Shown in pieces: positions 41,431-55,020 of a DNA stretch of 64,000 nt (the first letter of the stretch is position 1; every line of letters starts with the position of its first letter). This stretch comes from Limnephilus marmoratus (Eukaryota; Arthropoda; Insecta; Trichoptera; Limnephilidae). The DNA lies in NCBI GenBank assembly GCA_917880885.1, contig OU862915.1:37580676-37644675 (forward strand), given 5' to 3'. The notes beneath the pieces were generated by a model, which was not told the origin of the DNA, did no database searches, and was given only the letters and a program-made list of their open reading frames with translations. A program made the position numbers and the translations under genes.

Positions 41431-41811
41431 TGGTTGGGCGTTTACACAATCATAGCTACACTTACCTACATACATCTACATATTATAACATAGACTCTGT
41501 GCTTGTAGCTTGATTGTCACATATATCCCATCCCTAGTCCTTCCCAATCCAATCCCATTACGTTGCTATGAACCGTTACCATAACAAAATCAGTGTGTCG
41601 TCAATCGAACCTCGCGTAAGCATACAATTTTACGCTTCCCGCATTTTATACCCGCATATGAAAGTAAATACCGCGATACAAGTGTATGAACAAAGGCTAC
41701 TCATGAGAGAAGAGAAGAAGACACCACAAGATTCCTCAGTAAGTCCTTTCCTTCCTTATGTGCATTCATTCTATTTGTGCAGTGGTCTAACATACACTCA
41801 AAAAAAAATCA
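41431..41811 (+). repeat. BEL-2 3' LTR
   Basis: 381 bp copy of the 5' LTR, directly after GCGGGGGGCA and directly before the ATAGG duplication. Confidence 0.92.
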
Positions 41812-41912
41812 ATAGGTAACTTCCAATTGGGTTCGGGTGGGAAAAGTATGGGTTTTTATGAAAAGGCCCGGATTAAATCAATTTTTATTTTTAATTTTTA
41901 TAGTGATATGTA

Positions 41913-42335
41913 CCTACCTCACAAGAGTCTCAGCTGCTCCCGTCTGGAGCCAGTGAGACTATGGCATCCCCAATTGGGGTATGTTGTGAGGCTGAAGGTA
42001 GTTGGGAGGGGAAGGAGATAGGGAAGAGGAAGGTGGGGAAGTACCTGGCTATTCAGATCTGGTCACCAAACACGGCTAACGCCATTTCAAGCAACGTAAT
42101 AAACAAGCAAAGCTTTGCAATAATATTCTGAATGGTGGTCTTACACCAGGACGATACTGAGAGTATCTTCCACTCTGGAACGTGCCTCAAATATACTATA
42201 TATATTATTTTAAATGAATAAATTGTGAAATAACACAAATTAATCAAATAAAATTTATTTGCCACGCCAGGATTCGATCCCGCGACCTTCGGAATGCGAG
42301 TCAAGAGCCTTACCGCTGGACTACGCCGGCCGTCG
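41913..42335 (-). mobile_element. tRNA-derived SINE (copy E), near full length
   Basis: On the minus strand: head GCCGGCGTAGTCCAGCGGTA (A box) and GCGGGATCGAATCCTGG (B box), then GCAAATAAATTTTATTTGAT, GTGTTATTTCACAATTTATT, CACGTTCCAGAGTGGAAGAT, the body, CATACCCCAATTGGGGATGC and a tail ending GCTGAGACTCTTGTGAGGTA. It contains a small local insertion near 42,100. Best example of the family, about 420 bp. Confidence 0.8.
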
Positions 42336-42859
42336 AGATGGGATAGATAAATGGTTTTTCTTTCGCAAGAAAATACAATATAAGCCACAGTAATGTAAAG
42401 TGTTAACGCAACGTCGGACTTTTATAAAATAATTTTGGTTAATAAATTATAAAATCTTAAAGTAAGGAATTCTTTAATATAATTATTTTTCGTTATCTCC
42501 ACAAAGGAGGCCCCGAGGAAAAAATCCTTCAGGGCCTATGTCATCTTTGGGGAAGCTGTAAGTACGGAATTTATTTTTTTTACGGAAGGAAAAAGATCTG
42601 AGATGGGATAGGAATCTGGTGGTCAATGCTTTTAGGAGTGTCGACCATATGAATCCACAGAGAGATCAAAAGGTATAAGTCTCTCCCGATCCGGCCCGCC
42701 ACGCAGTAGCTGGGGAAAAGCATCTGCCGCCAAAACCTAAACAAATCTCACACCATGAACCCGGGCACTCTTGCTAAGTCACCAAACGAAGCGAACCATT
42801 TAGGGTAACTAATGGCAGAGGTGGTTAACCAATAAATACTTCCCGGGGCGGCGATACCC

Positions 42860-43355
42860 GGAGGCGTCTACTAATATCTACAGGAATTCCAAAAACTAAA
42901 CAAATCGGACTAATATCTATGAGAACCAAAGTGAGAACGAATATCTACAGCTCAAACTGCCGACTAATATCTATGAGAACCAAAGTGTGGACCAATATCT
43001 ACAGCACTGGCAGAGGTTGGGTTAGGTTAGGTTAGGTTAGGTTAGGTTAAGTTAGATTAGGTTAGGTTAGGTTAGGTTAGGATAGGTTAGGTTAGGTTAG
43101 TTATTACGTAATTGAAGTAATTTATGCATTTCCGTACAACCTCTTGCTCAGCTGTCCTCTGTAGATATTAGTCCATCCTACACTCCATAGATATTAGTCA
43201 CCACTGGGACCGTCATAGATATTCGTCCGACCTTAGCTCTGTAGATATTAATCCTCGCTCTGAAGTTCATAGATATTCATAGATAGTCCAACATATTATT
43301 ATGAGCTGTAGACATTCGTCCGACATACAGGCTGTAGATATTAGTATCTGGAGTC
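42860..43355. mobile_element. Fold-back element with oriented 15-bp motifs and TTAGG core
   Basis: 496 bp flanked by GCGATACCC on both sides (42,851-42,859 and 43,356-43,364), a 9-bp duplication in an R copy. The left arm has five copies of a GACTAATATCTAYRG motif, all in the same direction (near 42,868, 42,906, 42,936, 42,962 and 42,991). The right arm has about seven copies of its reverse complement (near 43,161, 43,186, 43,213, 43,239, 43,267, 43,306 and 43,332). Two end forms, CTACAG and CTATGAG, occur in turn. A TTAGG array lies between the arms. It has no ORF. A 9-bp duplication is typical of Mutator-like elements, but the outermost bases are only weakly symmetrical. Confidence 0.75.
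43019..43100 (+). repeat. Interstitial telomere-type array (TTAGG)n
   Basis: About 16 units of TTAGG with three variants (TTAAG, TTAGA, GATAGG). This is the ancestral insect telomere repeat, here inside a fold-back element and so not at a chromosome end. Confidence 0.9.
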
Positions 43356-43400
43356 GCGATACCCATACGCGCCTCCAAAATTGAAATAACAATTTGTATT

Positions 43401-44600
43401 ATTATTACGTACTATCTTTTCTATGACATAAAAGTGTACCAACGGAAATTAGAGGTACTAGCGGAAACTGATGAATTTATCATCCACTATGACACGTCGC
43501 TTTAGAGAAACTAAAAAACTTCATCATTTCGTTTTTTGTTCAACTTTTTCCATTTTTTTCGGCAACAAAAAAGCTTGTAGAACGTGGTTTACGCTACGCA
43601 GCATTTAAAAAGACAGCTGATAGTAACCCTGTAAAAAAATCACTTAAATTACAATCCAACTTCGGACTCGATTTACTCGAAAACGAAAGCGCAAATCAAA
43701 AAAAAGGTGTGCTACAAAATCCACTCCAAATGTGATGTAGATTTAACAATTTCCCGCTCGTACAATTTGTTTCCTGATACGATATATTTTAGCATATTTT
43801 CTTGTTGGTAATGATCAGCTGTTAGTGTGTATGCATTACGATAGCACTATAGGTGTGCGTTTGTACTCCCCGGGGAGAAGGGTAGAGGAAGGTTGGAGTG
43901 GGGGGATAAGGGAGGTGTTCTTATCAAAACGCTGTGAGTGAATTGGGTGCACCCAGCCTTGCCTGTAGGGGAGGGTGACAAAACAGGGCTGTGCCAAAAC
44001 GTTATTGTAAATGTACGTCACGCGTATTTAATATATCACCTATGTAAGGTATTAGTAATTTACTGTTTTATGATTATTACTATTTATAGTTTTTTTGTAC
44101 TGAACCATATTTCCAAAAGTTTGTACATTTTAATTTATTGTTATAATAGTTGCTTGTGTGGATATGTCGAAACCAGTTGGCATCGTAAAAAATTTATGCT
44201 AATAAAATAATTAATCTGTTTATATAAAGAAGATTGACTGTGGTGGGCGGGCGGCGTGAATTTGATTTTGTTACAAATCTACAGTTTTATTCTGAGATCA
44301 ATCTGAGATTGATGAAATTTTGCACACTTATCATTCAAAATAAGAGCAAAGTCACTCATTGTCCACATTGAATTTAGAAAAATGCAGACTAAAGCCCGGG
44401 CAACGTCGGGAACTTCAGCTGATGTTCTGAAAAAATCAGTGAAGAACATATTTTTTTTAAGACCTTTAAATTTTGACATTATTTGCTTTTAATAGGGGTT
44501 TTTCACAATACCTACATTTTCTTAACGAAAAACGAATCACCCTAGAAGCAATATTTTCCTAAATTCATATCATATTATTACAACAATACTTTTGGATATA
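43401..44600. other. Intergenic; a degenerate repeat near 44,275-44,425
   Basis: AAAGCCCGGGCAACGTCGGG followed by CTTCAGCTGAT (44,390-44,425) resembles the 3' end of a Helitron-like repeat, without clear borders. Otherwise no supported feature. Confidence 0.35.
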
Positions 44601-44832
44601 CAGGATGTTAAGGGACGTACTTGGACGTACCAGCGGTTCCTGATTTTGTTCGGAGTAAAAAATCTAAATGTAATTTTTATCTCCGGTGACTTTTTTTGAT
44701 ATTTTGTTTTTTTCTTTAAAATCTAACAACAAAAAATTCTTCCACAAGTCATCACTAGTCTCTCAGCCGAGAAACCGACCAACCTCTCACTCGCTTCTTA
44801 CTGTCCAATACATACTGTTTTTTTATGTTTTA
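44601..44832. mobile_element. MITE-A, second copy (partial)
   Basis: CAGGATGTTAAGGGACGTAC, CCAGCGGTTCCTGATTTTGT, GGAGTAAAAAATCTAAATGT, AAATTCTTCCACAAGTCATC and CACTAGTCTCTCAGCCGAGA match the copy at 596-933 in order. The right arm is missing, but the left tip is better kept than in the first copy. Confidence 0.6.
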
Positions 44833-45049
44833 AGTTGAAAAAAAATATATAAACACCCAAGTAAAATTTTAAGAGCATTTATTTCAATTAAATTTGTTGA
44901 AAGTTCGTTTACGAAATTGATTATTTTACTATATGTATTTGCGTGTACATACTATCGTTTTATAGTAATGTTTTCTTTGGCCTGTCATGATGTAAATATA
45001 ATTTTAATTTTGACAATATTTTAATAATACATACTAGTCCGTTTGATAA

Positions 45050-46576
<1,527 letters not shown>

Positions 46577-49500
46577 AACGCGGCCCCCGGTTTGGCGGCC
46601 CTGCAGCTGTGCGCCCACCAGCGCGTGGGATGAGGAACGACCACCACACCGGCTCTCGAGGCTTGGTAAATGCGTTTAGTGACCCGGCCGATATCAATTT
46701 AGTTAGAGAAATGGATTATCTTCCAACTTATTCATTAAAAAAAATAATTATTTAACTTATACGTATCACGTAATTTATGGATGTTTCCCTCGACATTATG
46801 TTCGCTTTATATAGAAGTTAGAATTCAATGTTGTTACCAAAACCGGATAATCTATTAAGCACATCAGGAAATATCTAAACGTTTTACCTTTGAAATAACC
46901 GAATGGTTCTGAACTCTGATCGATTCCCCCCTTGACCTAATCCCGTTTGATATTAGCCAAATTACAGTTATAATAATTACTTAGCTGTCCATGTTATTAT
47001 AATATTATCTTATATTCTCCTATAATTGGGTATCGTAATCAGCTCTTCGTCGTATTTGTATTTTTATTATAATATTTATTACATATTACAATTTCGATTT
47101 CGTCATTTAGGCAACATTAGCCCAACGGTCCTTGGCGGGCGACAGGGGGCCCGGTGGGGCAATGACACTGACACTGACACTGACACTTACCCTGACACTA
47201 GCACACATGCTGACACAAACACTGACACTCATACTGACACAAGTCTTGCCACGCCCCCGCCATCGCTCCCAGCCCGCGCTTTTTACTATTTACGAATAAC
47301 GTACACGTATTTACTCTATTAAGTACATAGCATATTTCTGTGTTTTTCCATATTTAATATTATTATGATATTTTGTGTCCGTAGCGGTTTTCTTTGTTTA
47401 TGGTTATGAAGGATTATTCATTGTCCATAATTTGATGTGACGGCCGCCGCCTGTCAGGGCCGGTCGCACGAGTCGGATAAGCATGCTCGTGTGAACAGGC
47501 CCTTAGTTAACCCCCAGGCAGCGGTCCTGCAATAGTTCTGCAGAGATAGACAGCTTTATCGATGTTTTAATGTATTCGAGTTAAGAAATACAGTGATTTA
47601 GGTGTCGGCCTAACGGAAGCGTTATAGAAAACGGAGCGACTCACCACAACTACGTATGACTACTGCATGAAGTCTCTTCTTTTAGCTTCTAGCTTTTCAT
47701 AATATTTTTCTCCTCCGATATGTGTCTATAACTAAGTGTAACTGTTGTTAGTATATATTACAAGGGAGGTATTTAACGATACATGTGCAATGAATAAAAA
47801 AACCTATCACTCTTAACCTTAAGAAATGCAATATACGTCGTTTAGTCACTCCTACACTTCGGCGACGTTTCGACTAACAAGTCGGGGATTGTCTGAAAAG
47901 CACTCGGTTTGAAGTCCAGTTACCATTGTTAATATTTATAATATATTCTCATTATTTGAGAGTTGTGTGTTTGTCAGATGTCGCTCCGGAAACCCGCGTT
48001 AATATAATATGTATTAAATTATTATAAGTAAACATTATTACTTCCGATGTGGTTAATTCGATGAAAACAATGAATACAAAGCGTGCAATAAATAAATAGC
48101 CATAAATTTTGGATAAGATTGGAAAAATTTACATGTTTAAAATATGATTATCTGATATTGCGTTTATTTGTATCGAATATGAGGTCGGTGATGCCTTTTT
48201 TATACGATGCCTATCAATTATGTAAAATCTGTCGGTTAATCGAGGAACAATTAAAATTTTACGAATTCCTTTAAAAAATAGTAAACACACAAATTGTAGG
48301 ATGCGCCAAACTTAAATTCCGACCTGAACTTGATAGATCCATTCTCGCGTAGGTACCGTCACCTTACTGACTTTACAATGAAAACATACGTGCGACAGAG
48401 AAAGGCGTGGACGGGGAGGCATACCGCTTTCAAAACCTTATACTCGCCTATCATAATTTCTGTATCAGCATCAGGTCGGTTCTAAAAGTTTAGCGTGTAC
48501 TTTAACTGGCATATTTTACAAAACGGAGTTTAATTGGAGTTACCTAAAGCGGGCAGTATTGTTTTTAAATCATAGCTATGATTTGAAGAACTGCATAAGT
48601 CATTCGGTGCTTGTAGCAGATCAGGTCTTCAATTAAATCTGAACAGGGCATTTTGAGGCTCGCCGCGTTTAGAAAATAATTAATTATTATTTTGGAATGA
48701 TAAATGAACGCTCAAGAGGGTGTGATTTCGAAATGAAAATTCGATTTGAAATGAAAAAGGCAATACTGTGATAGTGTAAATAACAGATATATTCGGATAG
48801 GGCTTCAATGTCAAGAGCATTGACGGAGGGAAGAATAGATATTTGTTAAAATTGTTTATTGGAAATAAATAAACGCACTATCGAAAAGTGTGAATTCAAC
48901 AATCGGATTAAAAACAAAGGTATTACGGAAAATACAAAATTGTCGTAGGATAAGAAGATTTAAGAAGCGGGCTGTGACTTTAGTAAGGAGATTGCATAAT
49001 GAAATCATGTACAAAAGATTATGGCCATTATCCAGTAAGTTAAATGTTTCAATCTAATATTCAAACTCAATGTCCATCAAACTTTATGCGTATTCAAATT
49101 ATAAATGATATTCCAAAGCTTTGGCGTAAGCGTGATTATTGGCAGTCAATTTCATCTGGGATAAAAAATAACGCACAAGCAATGCAAAAATATTAGAAAT
49201 AACATAGTTGAAATCCGGGTACCTGAAACTTCCGTTGTCTTTGGTCAATACAATATAATATTATGATTGAGAGCAACAATGGCAGGTTATGTGAAAAGTT
49301 GACTTGATTCAAACTGTTTTCCTGTTTGTTGTATCAAACTGTTTTCCTGACACGTTTGCGCATAACATACTTACCACAGATTTTACAATGGAAGAAAACA
49401 CGTTAAAACAATCATCACTTAGCAAGAATATAGTCTCATTTGGAAACTTATCTTCAACTTTACGTGTAATTCAGAGTTGGACAGATTCTTTGAAGTTTCT

Positions 49501-52500
49501 TTGTGGAATCATGTTGGTTTCAATCTGTATGTAAATACGATTTGTATTGTGATATTTCTTCGTGTAATACGGGTAATCCTAATGACTATTGACTTTTCTG
49601 ATACCGAACATCTCCGTGCTTACGCCCATAGGTATGCTACATTTTACTGATTGTCTGTTTGTAAACAAAGCCAATATTATAATTCGACAGATATTCGTAA
49701 AGAATTTAATCCTTCGAAAGTTACTGGAAAGCAAATTGGTGAATATTAATTGTTTTCACGTGGTTCTGTACTTTTACTTACCGAGAAGTTATACAAGTTA
49801 AGAGGAAGAAATTCATTTTACTCGTCACTATATTAGAGAAAAAGTATTTAAAAATATACAGGTGCTTCTGTAATTGGACTTCATAGATTTATATATTTAT
49901 CACTTTAAAAATAAGAGAAAGAAATTTATCGGTATCACTTGAACGAGTGCCCAGTTAGCATTAAAATACTATAAATGATATCATTCACATCTTCCATAGA
50001 CAAAATATGTAACTATATCCGCATCCACATTGCTCAAAAAGGCTCAAAGCATTCCCTAAATATAGGGAAGATTTCCCCATAATTCCATGTCCTTATATTG
50101 GAGAACAGTTGTCCTATATGTCAAAAACTTTCCCCTTTTGCTGTAAATAACTGTGATAGCGATTTTATTCAATGAAAGTAATAAAATTAGATGTCAACAA
50201 AAAAAAATTTTTTTAAGAAAAAATGTTTGTTGTTTTGGATCAGTATTGGCAGCGAAGGGGTTAAGATGCAATTTTAAGTTTCCATGAAATATGCACATAA
50301 TAAAACGTACACGTAAAAATCATTGTCGTGTAAACTAAACTTGTTTTAAAATGAGAAATGTATTTAATATTTAACAAATGAAAGTCCTGTCTCACTCCTT
50401 ACATTTATGATTTTAGTTGAGGCGTTCATGATATTATAAATGCGATCAATGACTATGAACACTTATGTTAACTGAACTCGTATTAATGTTTAATATGGGA
50501 AGTACTCACAATTTTCTTGGAAGACTGTATCTCGAACTATGTGATTAACAGTATTAACGCCATTAAAGTAAAAGAAAAACATAATATTAAATTAAAAATT
50601 GTTTAAAAGTTTTGTAACTGTCACAGCAAAACATTCCAAATGTAAAACCTTACAATAATATTGTAACTTTTAGAGAAAATGCAACCATTGGAAGTTACTA
50701 CCAAAATGTATCAAAAGTATTCTTATAATTTTAATTTATTCACAAATCACGAGTATATTGACACAAAAGGTCCTGAGTCAAATTATGTTTGGGCACATAT
50801 CAAAACCAACCATAATAAAATTGTATTTGTCTGAAAAATATTTACTTACTCAAAATTTTCAAAATAAACTGTACCTAATGAAAAAAAACAGCAAAAATTG
50901 TACATTCTTAATGCCACTTTAGTACGAAGATTGTGCTATATAATAATAATTTATACATGTTTACTGAATTGGTATTTAGTTAGTAGCGTTGCACTTGTAT
51001 GTATTTTGATATTATGCGAAAATCATCTATGGTTTTTTATTCAACATACTATTTATGGGATTGTTTTATTCCACCATTAGAACTGCAATAAAAAATCATG
51101 GGAGTTGCAAAAAAGTTCAATACACATAGCATCAATTTTAACCCGAGAGAAACTTTGTTAAAAACTTTGACAATTTTTATTGCAAATCTAATTTTTTCAG
51201 TATTTTGGGCAAATGGCAAAGATTAAAACCTTCATGTTGGAAGAATCAAAAAACTATTATTTTCTATAGATAGTAAAGTTAATCTTCGTGATACTCAAGA
51301 AAATAACATCTTAATCTTAGTTATTGTAATGGTGAAATAAGCAATCGTTTTGAAAATCCTATCAGCAGAAAATCACAATTTACAGTACCTACCTAATTAA
51401 CAAATGCAATATTGTAATTTAAGGTAAATATTAAAAATATGTATCTTGTCTCAAAAAAATGTGTGTGACGTTTTGTGTCGGAAAACATAATACGTGAATA
51501 CTGCAGGTACCTATTTACCTATTACCTAGGACATTCGTACACGGAGATACTTACAAGCGACTCGAGTTTTGTGTGACACGTACATGACACGACGCGTCGA
51601 TTACGGGTTTGACGTAAGTTGAATGCTACTGATAGTGATGATGTTGCATTCGCGTCTACTATTCTATTGGCAGAAATGGCGTCCGTATATGATTTGAATG
51701 TTAAATTTGTTCTTGTTTATGTAACTAAAACTTTCCAGAATACGTTAGAAAGGATTTAGGAGGGAAGGAGTGGGTTGAGGTTGGAAAGAAAAATCAATTC
51801 GACATCATTCTCGTATATAGATCCATGGCGGCGACGAATGCTCCACAATTAACATTTATATCGTTGTGTGGGTGAACCCAAAATCTTTTTTCAAATCGTT
51901 TTTTATGCTCGTGAATATGAAGATGAACTATATTATTGTCTTCATTGCTAGATTCACTGAATTATTAATTCCACGGCTGCATGCTTCCATGAAAAAATGA
52001 TCAAGTTCATTATAATTCGGATGGCGCCGTGTACGGAAACTAGATTTAAAGAGTAGCGTATCGGTAGGTTACTTGTGGTTGCATCACAGTCACGTAGCTT
52101 GTAAGTATCTCTCTGTACGAAGGGCCTTATCCATCTCAAGTGATCTCTTAACGTTTTAATGATAGTTTTCGAAATAAACGTTTTCGACACAATTGTAACA
52201 ATAATAATTATTGTGTACTACAAAGATGGCCAAAGATTTTCTCATTCTTCTTTGAGTGGAAGTTTCGATAGTAAGTATCTAATATTGAGCTTGTCGGAGC
52301 GGATAATTACGTTTGAGAAATAATGTAAAATGATCTCATATTTAAACTGTTTGGTGACCTGATAATGTAAGTGCGCTAAAACCTGTAGATAGAAGCCGAA
52401 CCATTCCTAAACGTGGTTTTTTAAGCGAAATAATTATGGAAGTCACGATAGCAACACAAGTCCAATGTCTCAAATAAATAACAAAGCACAATGTAAAATA

Positions 52501-53985
52501 ATAATGCCTCTGTCTTGCTTAGTTTAGAGTTCTTTACAGGTTACTGAAAAAGCCGCCTTGTAAAAAAAAAACATCTTTCAAAAAGTGTTTTAAAATGGGA
52601 CAACCCTTTGCAAGTGACTGGTAAAATTTCAACCAATTTTAATTAAGTATTCGTTACAAAAACGCAGTTATATTATTGAGTAACGAGTGACTTACATAAA
52701 GGGTTAACCTTTTAAACGCCATGGTGTACATTTGTGTAATTTTACCGTTTGTACCGGTAACCTGTTAAGGAATACGATTGTACAGCATGCGAGAGAAGTT
52801 CAGCCGATAAAGAGAGATGGATAGATAATGAACACCAACATTTTATAAAAACTCGTTCTTCCTTCATTATGAATGTGAATTTTGTACCTAGATTTTTCAC
52901 GACGTTGAATTCCCACCAAGCGTAAAGGAGATTCTCTAGAGATATTGAAATGTTTCCAGTGACAATTATTATTTAATATTGTTGTTTTGGTGAAATAATA
53001 TCGTAAAGGAAGTGGCCGTTTTCTTTTATAAATTGTCACAATTCATTTTGAACAATAGTTTATAAATACGTAATCGATATTAAATATCCTCAATGGTTGT
53101 CATTATACATTTTCTTGTTCTAAATATATATTTAAAAAATAAGGCTTAATAATATATTGTTTTTATTTTTGTTTGATTTCTGCTTCTCTTCGTTCTTTTT
53201 CCTTCTGATCCCTTATTTCATATTTACATATTGTTTTGATTTATTTTCAACATTAATAATATAATTATTAACAAACATTGGTTGTAGCTATGATCATATT
53301 TTATATATTTTTTTAAATAATATTCATTTTCATGTTCTCTAAGTACCGAATAATTATAATATGTAAATATGACGAATAATTATCCTTTTCCCATTTTCCC
53401 TTTAATTCCATTGTATTCTTTTCAGCTACTTACATAATTTTGTGAATGTTTATTATTTGCAAAAATCATCGAATACTTCCGCATTGGAAATAAATACTAC
53501 AACATAAGACTGTTGTTGAATAATTTTACATATTCAATCTTGATAAATATAATGAACTTAATGATTGGATTTACTTGAAATTTTTATTTACAACCTAAAT
53601 CATCACTAATGGTACGTAGAACGAATTCATTTCCAAATCATTAACAACAAAATAAACATGGAATAATACCATTATTATAACCACACACTTAAGTGGAACA
53701 GCTTCACGGTCTTTTGTCATACAAAACTTAAATTTGGATTTGAGGCCAAATTACCCAACCAAATGGAATTTTTTTTTTAAATTAAAAGTGTGGAAAATAT
53801 CTAGCAAAAAGATACGTGCTACTTTATTTATTTGTGTTTAAAATCATAAAAGACCATAAAAGATTTTTTTTTGTTATTTTATGGGTAATTTTGGCTGATA
53901 GTTCGTCAGATATGATTATAGATTTTCGAAGGAATTATTTTGGTTTTATTGGTATTTTCGAAGGTGCATATCGTTTTAATTTTTT
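46577..53985 (+). other. 7.4-kb AT-rich region after ELAV, possible long 3' UTR
   Basis: No protein-like ORF and almost no recognisable transposon, in contrast with the rest of the window. A possible polyadenylation signal (AATAAA) lies at 47,793. Five Pumilio-type TGTANATA words are on the plus strand (48,775; 49,530; 50,142; 52,384; 53,362). ELAV-family mRNAs in insects are known for very long 3' UTRs, so part of this could be transcribed with the gene; the sequence alone does not prove it. Confidence 0.35.
47161..47250 (+). repeat. Degenerate ACTGAC hexamer repeat
   Basis: About 14 units of (ACTGAC)-like words with T and C variants. The Asp-Thr repeat ORF across it is a by-product. Confidence 0.8.
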
Positions 53986-53988
53986 TTA

Positions 53989-54130
53989 TTTTTGAGGTGT
54001 TACGCGTTGTTGCGCTACCTCTTTTAAGCCAATGTTTCGGATAGCATTACAGTATCCATCATCACGGCAAATGTGTGACAATGTTTGGCTAAAGAAGGAG
54101 GTAGCGCAACACGGCATAACACCCCAAAAA
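53989..54130. mobile_element. Small fold-back (hairpin) element
   Basis: TTTTTGAGGTGTTACGCGTT, GTTGCGCTACCTC and AAGCCAA at the left are answered in reverse by TTGGCT, GAGGTAGCGCAAC and ATAACACCCCAAAAA at the right, giving a roughly 44-bp imperfect stem and a 54-base loop. The size and stem suit either a MITE or a long hairpin RNA source. Confidence 0.55.
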
Positions 54131-54445
54131 TAAATAACGATAATCACTTTAATGATAGCCATTTTAAAAAGTATTGGTCTGATGTCGACATGATGAGATA
54201 TTCAATAGAAAATAAAATTCTTCCGATTTACGTTGAAACCCAAGTTTGTCATTTTATATGAATTCGAATTTCTTTTAAAATGCTTTTTTTATTTTAAATG
54301 CAAGATTATTATTTTTATTAATTATAAAGAAGTGCCATTCAATGCAAAATTGAATTCTTTAATGGCCTTTATATCGTAATTTAAAAAACATAAATACAGT
54401 AGCATATATCTGAACTAGATATTTATTATAATGTTTTTTTTTATA
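54131..54445. other. AT-rich intergenic
   Basis: No feature recognised. Confidence 0.4.
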
Positions 54446-54449
54446 GTAA

Positions 54450-54846
54450 TACCTCATAAGAGTCTCAGCTGCTCCCGTCTGGAGCCAGTGAGACTATTTG
54501 CATCCCCAATCGGGGTATGTTGTGAGGCAGAAGGTAGTGGGGAGGGGAAGGAGATGGGAAAGAGGAAGGTTGGGAAGTACCTGGCTATTCAGATCTGGTC
54601 ACAAAACACGGCTAACGCCATTTCAAGCAACGTTTCAATTCTGAATGGTGGTTTTTACACTAGGGCAATACTGAGAGTTTCTTCCACTCTGGAACGAGTC
54701 GCAAATATACTATACATTATTTTTAATTAATTAATTGTGAAATAACACATGTTATTCAAATAAAATTTATTTGCCCACGCCGGGATTCGATCCCGCGACC
54801 TACGGATTGCGAGCCAAGAGCCTTATCTCTAGACTACGCCCGCTGT
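54450..54846 (-). mobile_element. tRNA-derived SINE (copy F), near full length
   Basis: On the minus strand: head with GCGTAGTCTAGAGATAAGGC and GCGGGATCGAATCCCGG (B box), linker GTGTTATTTCACAATTAATT, body, CATACCCCGATTGGGGATGC, and tail GCTGAGACTCTTATGAGGTA. About 90% like copy E by eye. Confidence 0.8.
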
Positions 54847-54944
54847 CTGATTAAAAAGACAATTGATTCAATTTGGTTGGGTATTTTGGCCTCAAATCCA
54901 AATTCAAATTTCGTAAGTAAAGGGTCACGCTATCGTTTTAGCCC

Positions 54945-55020
54945 TTCCTCAGGGCCTATGGCATCTTTGGGGATGCTGTGTGGAGGGTTTTATTGTGGAA
55001 AGGAAGGAATGAACCGGGGT
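54945..55020 (-). mobile_element. Family R fragment (copy R8)
   Basis: CCTCAGGGCCTATGGCATCT and TTGGGGATGCTGTGTGGAGG are R landmarks in reverse; truncated at both ends. Confidence 0.6.

Larger units (their letters stand above)
36556..41811 (+). mobile_element. Internally deleted BEL/Pao element (BEL-2)
   Basis: 5,256 bp with 381-bp LTRs at both ends (one visible difference) and an ATAGG duplication on each side (36,551-36,555 and 41,812-41,816), so it moved as this unit. LTRs start TGGTTGGGCG and end AAATCA. A primer-binding-like stretch TGGCCCAAACGAGCC starts 4 bases after the 5' LTR, and a polypurine tract (GGCGGGGGGCA) abuts the 3' LTR. The ORF lacks the RT core and the whole integrase; a heptamer satellite fills the 3' part. 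It cannot move by itself and presumably used proteins of a complete relative. Its LTRs do not resemble those of BEL-1. Confidence 0.92.
42497..43400 (-). mobile_element. Family R copy R5, split by a fold-back element
   Basis: CTCCACAAAGGAGGCCCCGA, TGTCATCTTTGGGGAAGCTG, CTCTCCCGATCCGGCCCGCC, CACCATGAACCCGGGCACTC and TAACCAATAAATACTTCCCG are R landmarks in reverse. The copy continues after the insert with GCGATACCCATACGCGCCTC. Confidence 0.7.

Noticed and set aside
43019..43100. A true telomere or chromosome end at the TTAGG array
   Set aside because: Only about 16 units, flanked on both sides by a transposon and unique DNA, so interstitial.
47026..47322. An Asp-Thr-rich protein
   Set aside because: The frame crosses a degenerate ACTGAC repeat; nothing else supports coding.
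47840..47960. A further hammerhead motif (GACGTTTCG... read on the minus strand as AGTCGAAACGTC)
   Set aside because: The GAAACGUC part and a short stem are present, but no CUGANGA core precedes the stem, so it is at best a remnant.
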